From NCBI GenBank assembly GCA_045119215.1, contig JBGVDD010000233.1, forward strand, positions 1 to 15,522: a stretch of 15,522 bases of DNA. Reading direction: 5' to 3'. The stretch is from RUG11237 sp045119215. Lineage in GTDB: Bacteria; Bacillota; Clostridia; Lachnospirales; Lachnospiraceae. The notes below the pieces were generated by a model. That model was not told the DNA's origin, made no database searches, and saw only the letters and a program-made list of their open reading frames with translations. The position numbers were made by a program, and so were the translations under genes. How positions within the stretch are numbered: position 1 is the stretch's first letter; each line of letters starts with the position of its first letter. Positions 7,482 through 13,990 of the stretch are shown here, piece by piece.

Positions 7482-8366
7482 CTACTTCTTCCTGGTAATT
7501 AAAGCCTTTACCAATTCAAGGAAAAATTCTTTCTCCCCTGAAAATCCATCGATAGCTTTCATAGCCCGCTTTGATATTTCCTCTACATCTGCCTTGGCAC
7601 TTTCTAAGCCCTTAAGTGTAACATAAGTGGTCTTATGATTCTTTTCATCACTAAATACAGGTTTTCCCAACTCCTTAGTGGTACTGGTCACATCCAAAAT
7701 ATCATCCTGAATTTGGAAAGCAAGTCCAATGTCCGCCCCTACCTGTTCCATCATCTGAATATCTTTTGAAGATGCTCCTGCCAAAATAGCTCCAATCATT
7801 ACCGATGCCTGAATTAACGCACCTGTTTTCATTTTATGGATAGCTTTGAGTTTCTCCATGGGAATTTCCATTCCCTCTGATTCCACATCCACTACCTGAC
7901 CGCCAATCATGCCATAAATTCCCGCTTTATTTGCCAACACCTGCAATGCTTTCGGTATTCCTGGGTGATTCTCCAAGTCAAAGCTTGATAGAGCGGTTTC
8001 AAAAGCATAATTTAGCAAAGCATCTCCTGCCAAAACTCCCATAGCATGTCCATACACAATATGAGTAGTCTTTCTTCCTCTGCGGTATTCATCGTCATCC
8101 ATTGCAGGCAAGTCATCATGAACCAGGGAATAGGTGTGTATCATTTCCATCGCCGCCATAAAGGGTTCTATCACCTTCCCTTCTCCCCCAAACATTCGAT
8201 AGCTTTCTAGCATCAGCATAGGACGTACTCTTTTTCCGCCTCCCATAACACTGTATTCCATAGCTTCCATAATTTTCTCCTGAAATCCTTTTTTTTCTGG
8301 GAGATAATTTTTTAATACAGTTTCTATATAAGATATTCTTTCTTCCAGTTCCTGCTTAAAATTCAT
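7482..8366 (-). CDS. ispA: polyprenyl synthase, likely farnesyl diphosphate synthase
   Basis: This enzyme elongates DMAPP or GPP with IPP to make farnesyl diphosphate, the substrate for undecaprenyl diphosphate and other prenyl lipids. The 294-aa protein carries G-G-G-K-R-V-R-P (42-49), the first Asp-rich motif D-D-L-P-A-M-D-D-D (84-92) and the second, D-D-I-L-D (221-225). The two residues between the Asp pairs in the first motif are typical of bacterial FPP synthases (type II). The C-terminus (T-R-K-K) is charged. The ATG overlaps the end of xseB by 11 bp, and its ribosome binding site AAGGAG lies inside xseB, so translation is probably coupled. The xseB-ispA-dxs order is conserved from Firmicutes to Proteobacteria. 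Product length (C15 versus C20) is an inference. Confidence 0.93.
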   Translation of the reverse strand: MNFKQELEERISYIETVLKNYLPEKKGFQEKIMEAMEYSVMGGGKRVRPMLMLESYRMFGGEGKVIEPFMAAMEMIHTYSLVHDDLPAMDDDEYRRGRKTTHIVYGHAMGVLAGDALLNYAFETALSSFDLENHPGIPKALQVLANKAGIYGMIGGQVVDVESEGMEIPMEKLKAIHKMKTGALIQASVMIGAILAGASSKDIQMMEQVGADIGLAFQIQDDILDVTSTTKELGKPVFSDEKNHKTTYVTLKGLESAKADVEEISKRAMKAIDGFSGEKEFFLELVKALITRKK

Positions 8367-8565
8367 CCAGTTCTCCTTCCCGATTCAGCTGCATAACCTT
8401 CTTCTCTACTTTATCTAGTTTGTCATTGCAGACTTTCAATAATTTCATCCCCTCTGAATAAACCTTAAAAGCTTCTTCCAAGGATATATCTTTGTCTTCT
8501 AATTTTGAAACTTTTTCTTCCAATTCCTCAAATATGGATTCAATTGTCTTCTCTTTTCCTGCCAT
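8356..8565 (-). CDS. xseB: exodeoxyribonuclease VII small subunit
   Basis: XseB is the small subunit of exonuclease VII, which degrades single-stranded DNA from both ends with XseA. The chosen ATG at 8565 gives 69 aa, matching the family's usual 65-85. It starts the conserved part, with F-E-E-L-E-E-K-V-S-K-L-E, D-I-S-L-E-E-A-F and Y-S-E-G-M-K-L. The helical, acidic character is typical. A longer frame with GTG at 8604 (82 aa) exists, but that GTG lies inside the 14-bp hairpin of the intergenic palindrome and has no good ribosome binding site. The ribosome binding site of the shorter start is also weak (GAGAAG, very close to the ATG), so the start is uncertain. The gene overlaps ispA by 11 bp. 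Confidence 0.9.
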   Translation of the reverse strand: MAGKEKTIESIFEELEEKVSKLEDKDISLEEAFKVYSEGMKLLKVCNDKLDKVEKKVMQLNREGELDEF

Positions 8566-8584
8566 CTTCTCTATATCTCTTTCA

Positions 8585-8631
8585 TATCTGTTGTTACTGT
8601 ACACACCCTGTGTGCACAGTAACTATCTGTT
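8585..8631. repeat. 31-bp palindrome flanked by perfect 8-bp direct repeats
   Basis: GTTACTGTACACAC (8593-8606) and GTGTGCACAGTAAC (8610-8623) are 14-bp inverted arms, with one A-C mismatch on the plus strand (G-U in minus-strand RNA), around a CCT loop. The octamer TATCTGTT abuts the palindrome exactly on both sides (8585-8592 and 8624-8631). This layout matches a minimal mobile-element insertion with an 8-bp target duplication. It lies between xseA and xseB. It shares its GTTACTG...CAGTAAC ends with the element at 10389-10438. Confidence 0.6.
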
Positions 8632-8641
8632 CTATGATTCT

Positions 8642-9853
8642 CTATGATTTTTTGTGAACCATTTTTTCAGTTAAAATCACTTCTGCCTGAATTTTTCCAT
8701 CTGTCACATAAATCTCAAGATTGTCTCCTTTTGATACCTGACCAATACTAGACACCTTAGTATTTTCTTTTGCTACATAAGAATATCCCTGATTCAACTT
8801 TGTAGTGGGAGAGAGTCCATTAAATTTCTCTATATAAACTGCCAGTTGGTATCTGTTTCTTTCTAAAACACGCTGCATCATTCCAGAAATTTTTTGTTCA
8901 AAAGACAACAAAAGCATTTGCTTTTCCCGAATTTGATTTTGGGGACTTAACAAGCGAAATCTATTCACAAAACTATCGTAAAGATGTCGTTTATAATCTA
9001 TCTGAAAATCCAAGCCAGCCTTTAATCTTCTCTTCAAGCCTTCCATTCTCTCTTCTGCTAATCCAATATCAAAGATTGCCAATTCCGCCGCAGCCGAAGG
9101 AGTTGGTGCCCTTAAATCTGCCACAAAATCTGCAATAGTAATATCTGTCTCATGTCCCACTGCTGAGATGATTGGAGTATTACAGTGAAAGATTGCCCTT
9201 GCTACCTTTTCTTCATTAAAAGCCCACAAATCCTCTATCGAGCCGCCTCCCCGGCCTACAATCATAACATCTACCCCATACTGATCCAGGGCCTCAATTC
9301 CCTCCACTATACTGTCAGGAGCATCTTCCCCTTGTACCAGGGCAGGATATAAAATCAACTGCACATAGGGATTTCTTCTGCTTGCAATCTGTATAATATC
9401 CCTTATAGCAGCTCCTGTGGGGGCTGTAACAATCCCTACTGTCTTGACAAATTCCGGTATGGGCTGCTTGTACTCGTCCTCAAACATACCCATCTCTGAT
9501 AATTCCCTCTTTAATGCCTCAAAACGAAGGAACAATTCTCCCTCTCCATCTAATACAATCTGATTGGCATAAAGCTGGTACCTGCCATCCCTGACATAGG
9601 ATTCAATGGAGCCTGTTACCACAACCTTCTGACCTTCCTGCAATTTAAATTTCAACCCTGTTCTTTTTGATGCAAACATAACCACTGCTAATGCTGCAGT
9701 ACTGTCTTTCAAGGTAAAATAAATATGTCCCGACGAGTGATATTTACAATTGGAGACTTCTCCCTTTACCATAATTTTTCCCAGGAAAAAGTCCTGTTCA
9801 AACATTCTTTTTATATATTGATTTACTTGTTCTACCGAATATGTGTTTGCCAT
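8642..9853 (-). CDS. xseA: exodeoxyribonuclease VII large subunit
   Basis: XseA is the catalytic subunit of exonuclease VII, a cytoplasmic single-strand DNA nuclease used in mismatch and damage repair. The 403-aa length is close to the usual 400-450. An N-terminal OB-fold DNA-binding domain (about 1-100) carries V-K-G-E-V-S-N and S-G-H-I-Y-F-T-L-K-D. The catalytic domain holds G-I-V-T-A-P-T-G-A-A-I-R-D (140-152), G-R-G-G-G-S-I-E-D-L-W-A-F-N-E-E (200-215), V-G-H-E-T-D (232-237) and D-L-R-A-P-T-P-S-A-A-A-E (246-257). A charged coiled-coil region (about 260-345) and a short C-terminal domain that binds XseB follow. AGGTGA lies 4 bases before the ATG. The gap to xseB holds the palindromic repeat. 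Confidence 0.96.
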   Translation of the reverse strand: MANTYSVEQVNQYIKRMFEQDFFLGKIMVKGEVSNCKYHSSGHIYFTLKDSTAALAVVMFASKRTGLKFKLQEGQKVVVTGSIESYVRDGRYQLYANQIVLDGEGELFLRFEALKRELSEMGMFEDEYKQPIPEFVKTVGIVTAPTGAAIRDIIQIASRRNPYVQLILYPALVQGEDAPDSIVEGIEALDQYGVDVMIVGRGGGSIEDLWAFNEEKVARAIFHCNTPIISAVGHETDITIADFVADLRAPTPSAAAELAIFDIGLAEERMEGLKRRLKAGLDFQIDYKRHLYDSFVNRFRLLSPQNQIREKQMLLLSFEQKISGMMQRVLERNRYQLAVYIEKFNGLSPTTKLNQGYSYVAKENTKVSSIGQVSKGDNLEIYVTDGKIQAEVILTEKMVHKKS

Positions 9854-9885
9854 AATTTCACCTGAACAACTACCGAGAATAAAAT

Positions 9886-10302
9886 TTATTTATTTACAAT
9901 TTTTCCTAAGATACCATTAATAAATGCTGGTGAATCGTCCCCACCAAACTTCTTTGCCAACTCCACTGCCTCATTGATTGCTACTGGTGTTGGCACATCA
10001 TCGTCATACATGATTTCAAAAAGAGCAAGACGCAAAATCGTCAACTCCACTTTCCCCATTCTCTGTATGGTCCATCCCTCTGCTACTTCCTCTATTTTAC
10101 TGTCTATTTCAGGAAGCACATTGACAATTTGTTTATATTTCTCCTGTATAAAATCCTGACTTTTCCCACTGATTACCGCAGCTCCCTCCAACGGAATATC
10201 ATCGAAGTACAGATTCACCTGTTCCACCATATCTTCTTCCTTATTAAACTCCACACGGAACAATAATTTAAATATATTTTCTCTTAATTCGCTTCTCTTC
10301 AT
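9886..10302 (-). CDS. nusB: transcription antitermination factor NusB
   Basis: NusB binds boxA RNA with NusE (S10) and lets RNA polymerase read through rRNA operons. The 138-aa all-helical protein has the usual length. It begins M-K-R-S-E-L-R-E and carries the family block near the C-terminus, with P-V-A-I-N-E-A-V-E-L-A-K-K-F-G-G-D-D-S-P-A-F-I-N-G-I-L-G (about 106-133). The strong AGGAGG is unusually far from the ATG (14 bases). An in-frame ATT two codons upstream would be at 8 bases, so an unusual ATT start or a structured spacer is possible. It lies between the Asp23 gene and xseA, a common Firmicute order. Family assignment is firm. Confidence 0.94.
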   Translation of the reverse strand: MKRSELRENIFKLLFRVEFNKEEDMVEQVNLYFDDIPLEGAAVISGKSQDFIQEKYKQIVNVLPEIDSKIEEVAEGWTIQRMGKVELTILRLALFEIMYDDDVPTPVAINEAVELAKKFGGDDSPAFINGILGKIVNK

Positions 10303-10353
10303 TTTAATTCTTGTATCCTCCTGTATTTTTCTTGTTCATGTGATAAATCCACG

Positions 10354-10385
10354 AAAGGGATTAACCCTTTATGAGTCAATCCCTT
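10354..10385 (-). repeat. inverted repeat with two alternative hairpins in the nusB leader
   Basis: AAGGGATT (10355-10362) and AATCCCTT (10378-10385) can pair as an 8-bp stem. Alternatively AAAGGG and CCCTTT (10354-10370) form a compact 6-bp hairpin that uses the same bases, so the two are mutually exclusive. No T run follows on the minus strand, so it is not an evident terminator for the operon. It sits about 50 bases before nusB. Confidence 0.4.
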
Positions 10386-10388
10386 ATA

Positions 10389-10438
10389 TTATTTTTCTGT
10401 TACTGCGGTTTCCCATCTACACAGTAACACTATTTTTC
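10389..10438. repeat. second small palindromic element with 9-bp near-direct repeats
   Basis: TGTTACTG (10398-10405) and CAGTAACA (10422-10429) are 8-bp inverted ends around a 16-base centre. TTATTTTTC (10389-10397) and CTATTTTTC (10430-10438) flank them exactly, matching at 8 of 9 positions. On the minus strand the flanks read GAAAAATAG and GAAAAATAA; the first includes the stop codon of the Asp23 gene and the second supplies another stop. The ends are the same as in the element at 8585-8631, while the centres differ. Confidence 0.5.
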
Positions 10439-10810
10439 CTGAGCCATATCAATACCCGCAATACGAATATTTACACTGACAACTTCCAAACCTGTCATAT
10501 TTTCTATTGCACCCTTTACCTTGTCCTGTACAATCTGACTTGTTTTAGGAATGCTATATCCGTAAGAAAGATTTAAGGCCAAATCTACCTTCACCTTATT
10601 ATTGTTTACAGCAACCCTTACCCCTTTTGACAAGTTCTTCATTCCTAATCTGCTTACCAATTCATTAGTGACATTACCTGCCATAGATGCAACACCCTTC
10701 ACTTCTGTTGCCGCCAGACCTGCAATAATGGCTACCACCTCATCTGCAATGGTAACCATTCCTTTTTGACTATCCTGGTGAATTGTATAAACATTCCTAT
10801 CCTCTGCCAT
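10430..10810 (-). CDS. Asp23/Gls24 family envelope stress protein
   Basis: Asp23/Gls24 (DUF322) proteins are small Firmicute proteins linked to cell-envelope stress. Some are tethered at the membrane by AmaP, others lie near nusB and accA genes (YqhY of B. subtilis). The ATG at 10810 (126 aa) is chosen because GGAGG is 7 bases away; the longer frame to 10834 has a poorer site. Typical features are V-T-I-A-D-E-V-V-A-I-I-A-G-L-A-A-T-E-V-K-G-V (about 19-40), G-V-R-V (60-63), the V-D-L-A-L-N-L-S-Y-G strand, and the helix with I-V-Q-D-K-V-K-G-A-I-E-N-M-T-G-L-E-V followed by V-S-V-N-I-R-I-A-G-I. Position next to nusB makes a YqhY-type protein most likely. It is the first gene after the promoter at 10886-10914. 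Confidence 0.9.
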   Translation of the reverse strand: MAEDRNVYTIHQDSQKGMVTIADEVVAIIAGLAATEVKGVASMAGNVTNELVSRLGMKNLSKGVRVAVNNNKVKVDLALNLSYGYSIPKTSQIVQDKVKGAIENMTGLEVVSVNIRIAGIDMAQEK

Positions 10811-10885
10811 GCTGCTACCTCCATTCATTTTCATTGTTCAAACGTAACTCTTCCTAAATAATTATATCCAAAACACATTACACAT

Positions 10886-10914
10886 AGTATATCAGATATA
10901 TTTAAATTTGCCAA
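10886..10914 (-). promoter_or_regulatory. sigma-A-type promoter of the Asp23-nusB-...-recN operon
   Basis: On the minus strand TTGGCA (10914-10909) and TATACT (10891-10886) are separated by 17 bases, a near-consensus arrangement. Transcription should start near 10879, leaving a leader of about 70 bases before the Asp23 gene. It lies directly after the transglutaminase-like gene, whose stop is at 10923. A second TATAAT-like box further downstream (about 10862-10867) has no clear -35. Confidence 0.7.
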
Positions 10915-10922
10915 CTTAGTTT

Positions 10923-12161
10923 TCAAGATTTATCATCCCAGAATATACTGATACACTGTAAATCCTCATCCTGGGAATACTGGATTTCACTTTGATTTTT
11001 CAAAATCTTAAATACATTTTCTTTCGTAAATAAATAGTCTACAAAGCTTTCATATAACAGGTTATTGTCACACTTTAGATGAACAACCGATTCCCCGTTT
11101 TGCTCTGCTTTTATAAACTGCATCTTTAACTGTGCCTTGTCCAAAGTTGTATAATAATTACCTTCTTTTATAAAATAATTATCATCACACTTTGTACATT
11201 CCGGCAACGGAAAGTCCAAATCCACCTTGTGGTTTTTCTTCATTTCCTTGTCCGTTACACCAAAATACTTATATGAGACTTCCCACTTTACCTGGTTCTT
11301 TCTATTTTCATCTACTGTATAGTTTGGCTCACCCCAGGTAATATCAAACTGATAATAATTTCCATCCATCTTTACCAAATTCCAGGCATGGGGCTGCATT
11401 GTCCCTTTACTCTGTGCAGTACCAGTAACAAGAATATTGTCAATTCCTGCATGTTTACATAGATACTGAAAAGCCTCCGCATATCCTTGACATACTGACG
11501 AACCATTCACAAATACACTGACAATATTTTGATTCTCCTTGGAGTCTGAATCATAGGTTGTATTTTGAATAATCAAATCATATGCCTTTTTTACTTTAGA
11601 ATAATCATCCTCACATCCGGCAATCTGTGCTAACCAACGATTCACCTTCTGCTCGATGGCAATCTCATAATTTGCCTTTTCGCCGGCAGTCATGGTATAA
11701 ATAGGCGAATATTCCACTTTAACGACAGCATCTCCCATTTCATAAGGAATCATCTTATATCCTTTCACCCAGAAAAGCTCCGGATTATCCAGCATAACAT
11801 ACTCATGGGCTGTTACCACTTTCTGAGAATCATCCGTCTTAATATCTATCGTCTGTGTCATGGTTTTCAATGCTGTGTAAATAGTGCCATAAATTTCTTT
11901 CTCTTCCTGGTCTAATAACTGGTAACAATAACTATCCTCATAAGAGGTTTCTACTGTTTTTACGTATTCTGGGACTTCCTTTATTTCATCTTTATTGTTG
12001 GCATTGGTAACTACCACATCTGAAATCACCATACTTCCATCATTTGCCGCTGTACCGATATTTGATTTTACATATTGTATGAGTACATCATATCTTCCCG
12101 CCACAAACATTCCTACCAGGATGACCAGAAGAACGATTACTACTCCCACCTTTTTTTTCAT
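10923..12161 (-). CDS. membrane-anchored transglutaminase-like protein
   Basis: The ATG at 12161 (412 aa) is used: CGGAG lies 8 bases upstream, and the longer frame would overlap prfC. An N-terminal Lys-rich stretch and one hydrophobic helix (about 5-22) anchor the protein, with the rest presumably outside. The C-terminal half carries a transglutaminase/protease-like core. The triad would be Cys in S-S-V-C-Q-G-Y-A-E-A-F (224), His in Q-P-H-A-W-N-L-V (258) and Asp in F-D-I-T-W-G-E-P-N (273). The Cys-Gln-Gly-Tyr-Ala motif is typical of bacterial surface members thought to act on cell-wall or secreted proteins. The last 100 residues match no domain I know. Substrate is unknown. It follows prfC by 4 bp and probably shares its transcript. 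Confidence 0.85.
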   Translation of the reverse strand: MKKKVGVVIVLLVILVGMFVAGRYDVLIQYVKSNIGTAANDGSMVISDVVVTNANNKDEIKEVPEYVKTVETSYEDSYCYQLLDQEEKEIYGTIYTALKTMTQTIDIKTDDSQKVVTAHEYVMLDNPELFWVKGYKMIPYEMGDAVVKVEYSPIYTMTAGEKANYEIAIEQKVNRWLAQIAGCEDDYSKVKKAYDLIIQNTTYDSDSKENQNIVSVFVNGSSVCQGYAEAFQYLCKHAGIDNILVTGTAQSKGTMQPHAWNLVKMDGNYYQFDITWGEPNYTVDENRKNQVKWEVSYKYFGVTDKEMKKNHKVDLDFPLPECTKCDDNYFIKEGNYYTTLDKAQLKMQFIKAEQNGESVVHLKCDNNLLYESFVDYLFTKENVFKILKNQSEIQYSQDEDLQCISIFWDDKS

Positions 12162-12165
12162 AATA

Positions 12166-13755
12166 TTAGCTCCGTCCAAATTCTGATAACACTAAACCTT
12201 CATTTCTGTCTAATGTCATACCAATACTCCAGCTGTTTACAAACAGCAATAAAGGTCTACCCTTTAAATCGGTAATTTTCTTCATATCTGAAGTACCGTT
12301 TATCTTGTTTAAATCTATTTCTTCGTTTTCAATCCAACGAATATGTTCATAAGGAAGATTTTCCAAACGAATCTCCACATTATATTCATTCTCCAAACGA
12401 TATTTTAAAACATCAAACTGAAGAACACCAACCACTCCCACAATGATTTCTTCCATACCTGTATTATGCTCCTGGAAAATCTGAATAGCACCTTCTTGAG
12501 CAATCTGATTTATCCCCTTTACAAACTGCTTACGCTTCATAGTGTCCACCTGTCGAACCCTGGCAAAATGCTCTGGTGCAAAGGTTGGAATCCCTTCATA
12601 CTCAATCTTTTTTCCTGGCATACATACCGTGTCTCCAATGGAGAAAATTCCCGGATCAAATACACCAATCACATCCCCTGCATAAGCTTCTTCTATCACC
12701 TTTCTTTCCTGGGCCATCAACTGCTGCGGCTGGGAAAGACGAAGCTTACGCTGCCCCTGTACATGATACACTTCTTTGTCAGCCTCAAATTTGCCTGAAC
12801 ATATCCTCATAAATGCGATTCTATCTCTATGAGCCTTATTCATATTGGCCTGAATCTTGAATACAAAAGCTGAAAAATCTTCCTTCATTGGGTCAATTTT
12901 TTCCCCACCTGCCACTCGTGGCAATGGAGCATAGGTCATATTCAAAAAGTGTTTTAGGAAAGTCTCCACACCAAAGTTGGTTAAAGCCGATCCAAAGAAT
13001 ACCGGAGATAACTCTCCTTTCGACACCAACTCCTGGTCAAATTCAGCACTTGCCCCATCTAGTAACTCTATTTCTTCTCGAAGTGTAGCCGCTGCGTCTG
13101 CTCCAATGTAACCTTCCAATTGTTCACTGTCCAAATCCACAGCAACCTCTTCACCCTCTTTGGTTCCCTTTTCTGTATCCGAAAACAAAAGAACCTTTTT
13201 TTCATTTCTGTCGTACACCCCTTTAAACCCTTTTCCAGAACCAATGGGCCAGTTAATAGGGCAGGTGGCAATACCAAGTTCTTTTTCGATTTCATCTAAT
13301 AACTCAAAGGTGTCATTGGCATCTCTATCCATTTTGTTGATAAAAGTAAAAATAGGTATGTGTCTCATCACACAAACTTTAAACAACTTTCTAGTCTGTG
13401 CTTCCACACCCTTTGATGCATCAATCACCATCACTGCGGAATCCGCTGCCATCAAGGTACGATAGGTATCTTCGGAGAAGTCCTGATGTCCCGGGGTATC
13501 CAGGATATTAATGCAACATCCATCATACTCAAACTGTAATACAGAAGAAGTAACCGAAATACCTCTTTCCTTTTCTATTTCCATCCAGTCAGAAACTGCA
13601 TGTCTTGCTGTTGCCTTTCCCTTTACAGAACCTGCCAGATTAATTGCTCCACCGTATAACAAAAACTTTTCTGTCAATGTGGTTTTTCCTGCATCGGGAT
13701 GTGAAATAATTGCAAAGGTTCTTCGCCGTCCTATTTCCTTACTGTAATCAGCCAC
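12166..13755 (-). CDS. prfC: peptide chain release factor 3
   Basis: RF3 is a GTPase that removes RF1 and RF2 from ribosomes after peptide release. I use the GTG at 13755, preceded by GGAGG at 7 bases. It gives 529 aa, the same length as E. coli RF3, and begins directly at the conserved N-terminus. The in-frame ATG at 13797 adds 14 residues without a good site. GTPase motifs are G1 S-H-P-D-A-G-K-T (18-25), G3 D-T-P-G-H-Q-D-F (86-93) and G4 N-K-M-D (140-143). The switch block with E-R-G-I-S-V-T-S-S-V is at about 64-73, which is the RF3 form rather than EF-G. A domain with P-L-P-R and a long C-terminal region follow. A promoter lies at 13818-13847. No distinct regulatory leader was seen. Confidence 0.95.
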   Translation of the reverse strand: MADYSKEIGRRRTFAIISHPDAGKTTLTEKFLLYGGAINLAGSVKGKATARHAVSDWMEIEKERGISVTSSVLQFEYDGCCINILDTPGHQDFSEDTYRTLMAADSAVMVIDASKGVEAQTRKLFKVCVMRHIPIFTFINKMDRDANDTFELLDEIEKELGIATCPINWPIGSGKGFKGVYDRNEKKVLLFSDTEKGTKEGEEVAVDLDSEQLEGYIGADAAATLREEIELLDGASAEFDQELVSKGELSPVFFGSALTNFGVETFLKHFLNMTYAPLPRVAGGEKIDPMKEDFSAFVFKIQANMNKAHRDRIAFMRICSGKFEADKEVYHVQGQRKLRLSQPQQLMAQERKVIEEAYAGDVIGVFDPGIFSIGDTVCMPGKKIEYEGIPTFAPEHFARVRQVDTMKRKQFVKGINQIAQEGAIQIFQEHNTGMEEIIVGVVGVLQFDVLKYRLENEYNVEIRLENLPYEHIRWIENEEIDLNKINGTSDMKKITDLKGRPLLLFVNSWSIGMTLDRNEGLVLSEFGRS

Positions 13756-13817
13756 TTTTATTCCTCCTATACCTACTGCTTCCTTGTTTCTTGGCATAAA
13801 AATCCAATATAATGCCT

Positions 13818-13847
13818 ATTCTACTACAGCCCCTTATTCTTTGTCAA
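13818..13847 (-). promoter_or_regulatory. sigma-A-type promoter of prfC
   Basis: On the minus strand a perfect TTGACA (13847-13842) is followed after 18 bases by TAGAAT (13823-13818). Transcription would start near 13811, about 55 bases before the GTG start. The spacing and boxes are good, and the site lies downstream of the neighbouring gene's terminator, which supports a separate transcript for prfC and the transglutaminase-like gene. Confidence 0.7.
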
Positions 13848-13876
13848 GATATTGCCTGAATAGTGAATAATAATGA

Positions 13877-13895
13877 TTTGTGAAAATTTCACAAA
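13877..13895. promoter_or_regulatory. 19-bp perfect palindrome upstream of prfC promoter
   Basis: TTTGTGAAAATTTCACAAA is a perfect inverted repeat of 9-bp arms around a central A. It lies about 30 bases upstream of the prfC -35 box and overlaps the T tract of the preceding terminator by 3 bases. It has the size and symmetry of an operator for a dimeric regulator. No regulator is identifiable, and chance pairing in AT-rich DNA is possible. Confidence 0.35.
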
Positions 13896-13929
13896 AAAAG
13901 CACAGCAAATCCATAGATTTTTGCTGTGC
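13893..13929 (-). terminator. rho-independent terminator of the surface-protein gene
   Basis: On the minus strand GCACAGCAAA and TTTGCTGTGC form a 10-bp stem (13900-13929) with possible extra pairs inside, followed by seven T (13899-13893). It lies about 60 bases after the stop of the modular secreted-protein gene. It is the clearest terminator in the window. Confidence 0.88.
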
Positions 13930-13990
13930 TCTTCATTAAGCTTTATTTTCTTTTCCTTTCCTGGAGTCATTGCTCCATACACCATTATTT

